Assembly: GCF_002216775.1 (NCBI RefSeq)
Contig: NZ_CP022315.1
Location: 558,001-622,000 of the forward strand
DNA from: Virgibacillus phasianinus
GTDB lineage: Bacteria > Bacillota > Bacilli > Bacillales > Amphibacillaceae
Direction: 5' to 3'
Length of the DNA: 64,000 nucleotides
The position numbers and the translations under genes are program-made. The notes beneath the pieces were generated by a model. It was not told the DNA's origin. It made no database searches and saw only the letters and a list, made by a program, of their open reading frames with translations. Shown here one piece after another: positions 56,615-64,000 of this stretch (the stretch's first letter is position 1; each line of letters begins with the position of its first letter).

Positions 56615-57070
56615 CTATCCAATTAAAGAAGAAACTACCCACGTAAAATGATTTCCTTTGGGAAATAATTCTATCAGACGAGCCTGTTCATTGAGATAGC
56701 TAATTTTTATATCCAAACGTTCTTCAGGCAGGTATTCCTCAATAAATTGTGCCCATTCCACAATAGAAATACCCTTCCCATCAAAGTATTCCGAAAAGCC
56801 AATATCCTCATCCGAATCTTCCAGTCGGTATACATCCATATGATAAAGAGGCAATTCCCCCTCATACTCCTTAATTATTGTGTATGTCGGGCTGTTAACA
56901 ACACGTTTCACCCCTAATCCAGTGGCAATGCCTTTTGTAAAAGTAGTTTTACCTGCCCCAAGGTCACCTTCTAGTGTGATTACATCCCCTGGTCTTAATA
57001 AGTTTGCTAACCGAATAGCAATTTTTCTTGTTTCTTCTTCAGTATGTGTTTCAATCCGATGTTCACTCAT
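56615..57070 (-). CDS. tsaE: tRNA threonylcarbamoyladenosine complex ATPase TsaE
   Basis: A 151-residue P-loop ATPase ([41 protein letters not shown]) that drives turnover of the TsaBD complex. It overlaps thiL by four bases (ATGA). AGGTGAAAGA precedes the ATG. Confidence 0.95.
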   Translation of the reverse strand: MSEHRIETHTEEETRKIAIRLANLLRPGDVITLEGDLGAGKTTFTKGIATGLGVKRVVNSPTYTIIKEYEGELPLYHMDVYRLEDSDEDIGFSEYFDGKGISIVEWAQFIEEYLPEERLDIKISYLNEQARLIELFPKGNHFTWVVSSLIG

Positions 57071-58041
57071 TCTTTCACCTGCTTAAAATGGTTGTAACCA
57101 TCCTTCTTTAATGGGAATAGGCGATTATCCTTATGCAGATAAACATGATTATGCCTGTATGGCCTTACATATCCTATTTCCGTTACATCAATTCCTGCCT
57201 TATTCGCAGCTTCCTGCACAAAAGTCCAGTTATTCTTTGATACTGTACCAACTAGTTCGAAATCTTCCCCTCCAAACAGTTTCCATTTAAATTGGAGATC
57301 GGCTGGAAACTGGGAAAAAGATTCTGTTGTTGGAATTTTATGTTCATTTAATTGAATGGTAACTCCTGATGACGCCGCTATTTCGGCAGCCTCATTACCG
57401 ATACCATCACTAATATCGTTCAATGCAACACGGTCTATTTCATTAATATAATGAGCAAATTCCACTCTGGGTACCGGAAGCCGATGTTTATTAACATAAT
57501 AGGTTTCATCCTGGTATGCACCCGTATTAGTAAGGATATGAAATCCTGCCTGCGAATCACCTAATGTACCTGTAACGAAAACAAGATCACCTTCTACTGC
57601 AGCGCTCCGGTACCTTGCTTTCGTTTTTGTGACATAACCCAGGACTGTAACTGATACGGACATTTCTTCACCAGCCACAGTATCACCGCCAATTAAATCC
57701 ATCCTGTATTTAGTGGCAAGCGATTGCATCCCCTTAAAGATATTTTTGCACTCCATGGATGTATAATGTTTAGGCACTACAATGGAAACAAGATAAAAGG
57801 CTGGGGTTGCCCCCATGGCCGCAATATCACTAATATTGGCCGCCAATATCCGATGTCCTACATGAAAGAGATCCATGGTTTCTTTTGAAAAATGTACATT
57901 TTCAACGAAAGTATCAACTGCAACAACAATATCCTCAGATGATTGACGAAATACGGCGGCATCATCTCCTACACCCTTTATTAACGATGATTGCCTATAA
58001 GAGTCCTGTTTAATTGAATCAATAAAAGAAAACTCGTCCAC
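57067..58041 (-). CDS. thiL: Thiamine-monophosphate kinase
   Basis: A 324-residue kinase that makes thiamine diphosphate from the monophosphate with ATP. N-terminal GVGDDAAVF, then [12 protein letters not shown], the GGDTVAG segment and [17 protein letters not shown] start at 58041 with GGTGA upstream. First gene of the operon with tsaE-tsaB-rimI-tsaD, as in B. subtilis ydiA-ydiE. Confidence 0.93.
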   Translation of the reverse strand: MDEFSFIDSIKQDSYRQSSLIKGVGDDAAVFRQSSEDIVVAVDTFVENVHFSKETMDLFHVGHRILAANISDIAAMGATPAFYLVSIVVPKHYTSMECKNIFKGMQSLATKYRMDLIGGDTVAGEEMSVSVTVLGYVTKTKARYRSAAVEGDLVFVTGTLGDSQAGFHILTNTGAYQDETYYVNKHRLPVPRVEFAHYINEIDRVALNDISDGIGNEAAEIAASSGVTIQLNEHKIPTTESFSQFPADLQFKWKLFGGEDFELVGTVSKNNWTFVQEAANKAGIDVTEIGYVRPYRHNHVYLHKDNRLFPLKKDGYNHFKQVKE

Positions 58042-58185
58042 TCATTTTCACCGACCTTTTTAAAACTAATCCTATAGAGTAATGATAGCAAAAACAATAG
58101 CAAAAGGGAAAAGTTACCGTGAAGAATTAGCGGGAATGATACAGCGGATATTCATACAGCGGAGCTACTAAACTGAGATAAACAA

Positions 58186-58222
58186 ACAAAAACACATGTT
58201 TTCAATTAATGAAAACATGTGT
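58186..58222 (-). terminator. Terminator of the rRNA-tRNA operon
   Basis: acacatgttttc / gaaaacatgtgt perfect 12-bp stem, T-run on the minus strand, just after tRNA-Asp. The stretch 58042-58185 holds the thiL promoter region and no gene. Confidence 0.88.
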
Positions 58223-58244
58223 GCAAATTTAATTAACAAATTAG

Positions 58245-58321
58245 TGGCGGTCCGGACGGGACTCGAACCCGCGACCTCCTGCGTGACAGGCAGGCATTCT
58301 AACCAACTGAACTACCGGACC
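58245..58321 (-). tRNA. tRNA-Asp (GTC)
   Basis: 77 bases with encoded CCA. Acceptor GGTCCGG/CCGGACC, anticodon loop CTGTCAC, T-loop GGTTCGAGTCC. Confidence 0.97.
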
Positions 58322-58333
58322 AACTGTAAAAAT

Positions 58334-58413
<80 letters not shown>

Positions 58414-58438
58414 ATATGAAAAAGTGTTTAATTGTACG

Positions 58439-58554
58439 GCCTGGCGGCGTCCTACTCTTGCAGGGACAAAGTCCCAACTACCATCGGCGCTGGAGAGCTT
58501 AACTGCTGTGTTCGGCATGGGAACAGGTGTGACTTCTCCGCTATAACTACCAGA
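58439..58554 (-). rRNA. rrf: 5S ribosomal RNA
   Basis: About 116 bases between 23S and tRNA-fMet. Conserved CCGAACACAGCAGTTAAGC segment and pairing ends TCTGG..CCAGG. Confidence 0.95.
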
Positions 58555-58671
58555 CCATATTAAATTTAAGGACAAAATATATTATAGTCATATTTCTTTC
58601 GAAATGCAAGACCTTTTTTCATTTTATACCCTAAAAACTAAATAAGAGCTTAAATAGATGACAATCAATGG

Positions 58672-63396
<4,725 letters not shown>

Positions 63397-63495
63397 GTTT
63401 GAATAGAATCGACACCAATCAATTCTATCGTTGGTCTTAGCTTTGTTTCGTTGCTTGACATACTTGATTGTTTGTTCAGTTTTCAAGGAGCAAAA

Positions 63496-63569
<74 letters not shown>

Positions 63570-63589
63570 AACATAAAAATTTTATTAAA

Positions 63590-63663
63590 TGGAGCGGGTG
63601 AAGGGAATCGAACCCTCATCATCAGCTTGGAAGGCTGAGGTTTTACCACTAAACTACACCCGC
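63590..63663 (-). tRNA. tRNA-Gly (TCC)
   Basis: 74 bases with encoded CCA. Acceptor GCGGGTG/CACCCGC, anticodon loop CTTCCAA. Confidence 0.96.
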
Positions 63664-63687
63664 ATATTAAAATGTTAAATATTCCGA

Positions 63688-63764
63688 TGGTCGGGAAGAC
63701 AGGATTCGAACCTGCGACCCCATGGTCCCAAACCATGTGCTCTACCAAGCTGAGCTACTTCCCG
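63688..63764 (-). tRNA. tRNA-Pro (TGG)
   Basis: 77 bases with encoded CCA. Acceptor CGGGAAG/CTTCCCG, anticodon loop TTTGGGA. Confidence 0.96.
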
Positions 63765-63767
63765 AAA

Positions 63768-63844
63768 TGGCGCGCCCGAGAGGAGTCGAACCCCTAACCT
63801 CTTGATCCGTAGTCAAACGCTCTATCCAATTGAGCTACGGGCGC
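63768..63844 (-). tRNA. tRNA-Arg (ACG)
   Basis: 77 bases with encoded CCA. Acceptor GCGCCCG/CGGGCGC, anticodon loop CTACGGA. Only three bases separate it from tRNA-Pro. Confidence 0.96.
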
Positions 63845-63909
63845 TTTAAAGCGACATTTACTAATGTACCATGTTTCAAAGTTAAATGCAATAGTTTTTT
63901 TAATCTTAG

Positions 63910-63992
<83 letters not shown>

Positions 63993-64000
63993 ATAACAAA

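Overview
The window is about 64 kb of low-GC Gram-positive chromosome from a spore-forming member of the Bacillaceae. Evidence for this is a complete gerA-type germination operon, a spoVAF homologue, an sda-like sporulation checkpoint gene, CIRCE-controlled groESL, and purine, SAM and c-di-AMP riboswitches of the Bacillus type. Gene order recalls the Bacillus subtilis stretch thiL-tsaE-tsaB-rimI-tsaD-ydiF-moaC-rex-ydiK-ydiL-groES-groEL and yeaC-yeaD-yebA-guaA-pbuG. The dispersed palindromic repeats resemble those of halotolerant genera such as Virgibacillus, Oceanobacillus or Lentibacillus. The genus is an inference from gene content and not a measured identity.

Layout. 1-6.7 kb: end of an MFS transporter, gapN with a likely cre site in its promoter, pbuG and guaA, the last two each behind a guanine riboswitch. 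Between the guaA promoter and its riboswitch lies an array of four 122-bp tandem repeats. 6.7-11.2 kb: a transglutaminase / DUF58 / MoxR operon in which the DUF58 gene carries a frameshift near its 5' end. 11.3-15.3 kb: gerKA-KB-KC plus a fourth small membrane gene. 15.4-19.3 kb: two DUF3231 genes, small membrane proteins, an sda-like gene and a decayed DUF2642-like gene. 19.5-28.7 kb: a KtrB-type potassium channel subunit under a c-di-AMP riboswitch, a glycerophosphodiesterase, an endonuclease I homologue, an RND exporter (SwrC type) and its divergent TetR regulator with paired operators. 28.7-33.6 kb: a SAM-riboswitch operon of flavin monooxygenase, sodium/solute symporter, possible micro-ORF and methylmalonate-semialdehyde-type dehydrogenase. 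33.7-38.4 kb: small genes, a type I toxin-antitoxin locus, spoVAF and a SurA_N lipoprotein. 38.8-42 kb: groESL, ydiL and ydiK. 42-46.1 kb: two convergent metal-efflux units, ArsR/CDF and CadC/CadA. 46.2-51.6 kb: a DUF2268 protease, a methyltransferase, rex, moaC and an ABC-F ATPase. 51.6-54.4 kb: a composite inverted repeat split by a complete IS3-family element, followed by a cluster of DnaA boxes. 54.4-58 kb: the thiL-tsaE-tsaB-rimI-tsaD operon. 58.2-64 kb: an rRNA operon transcribed leftwards, with five tRNAs before 16S and two after 5S.

How it fits together. The purine genes couple guanine supply to uptake and synthesis. The c-di-AMP switch ties potassium uptake to the second messenger. 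The two metal units export divalent cations. The candidate for an undescribed system is the SAM-riboswitch operon, whose gene set would suit import and oxidative cleavage of an organosulfur compound followed by conversion of a semialdehyde to an acyl-CoA. The unusual leader of guaA is the second most interesting feature.
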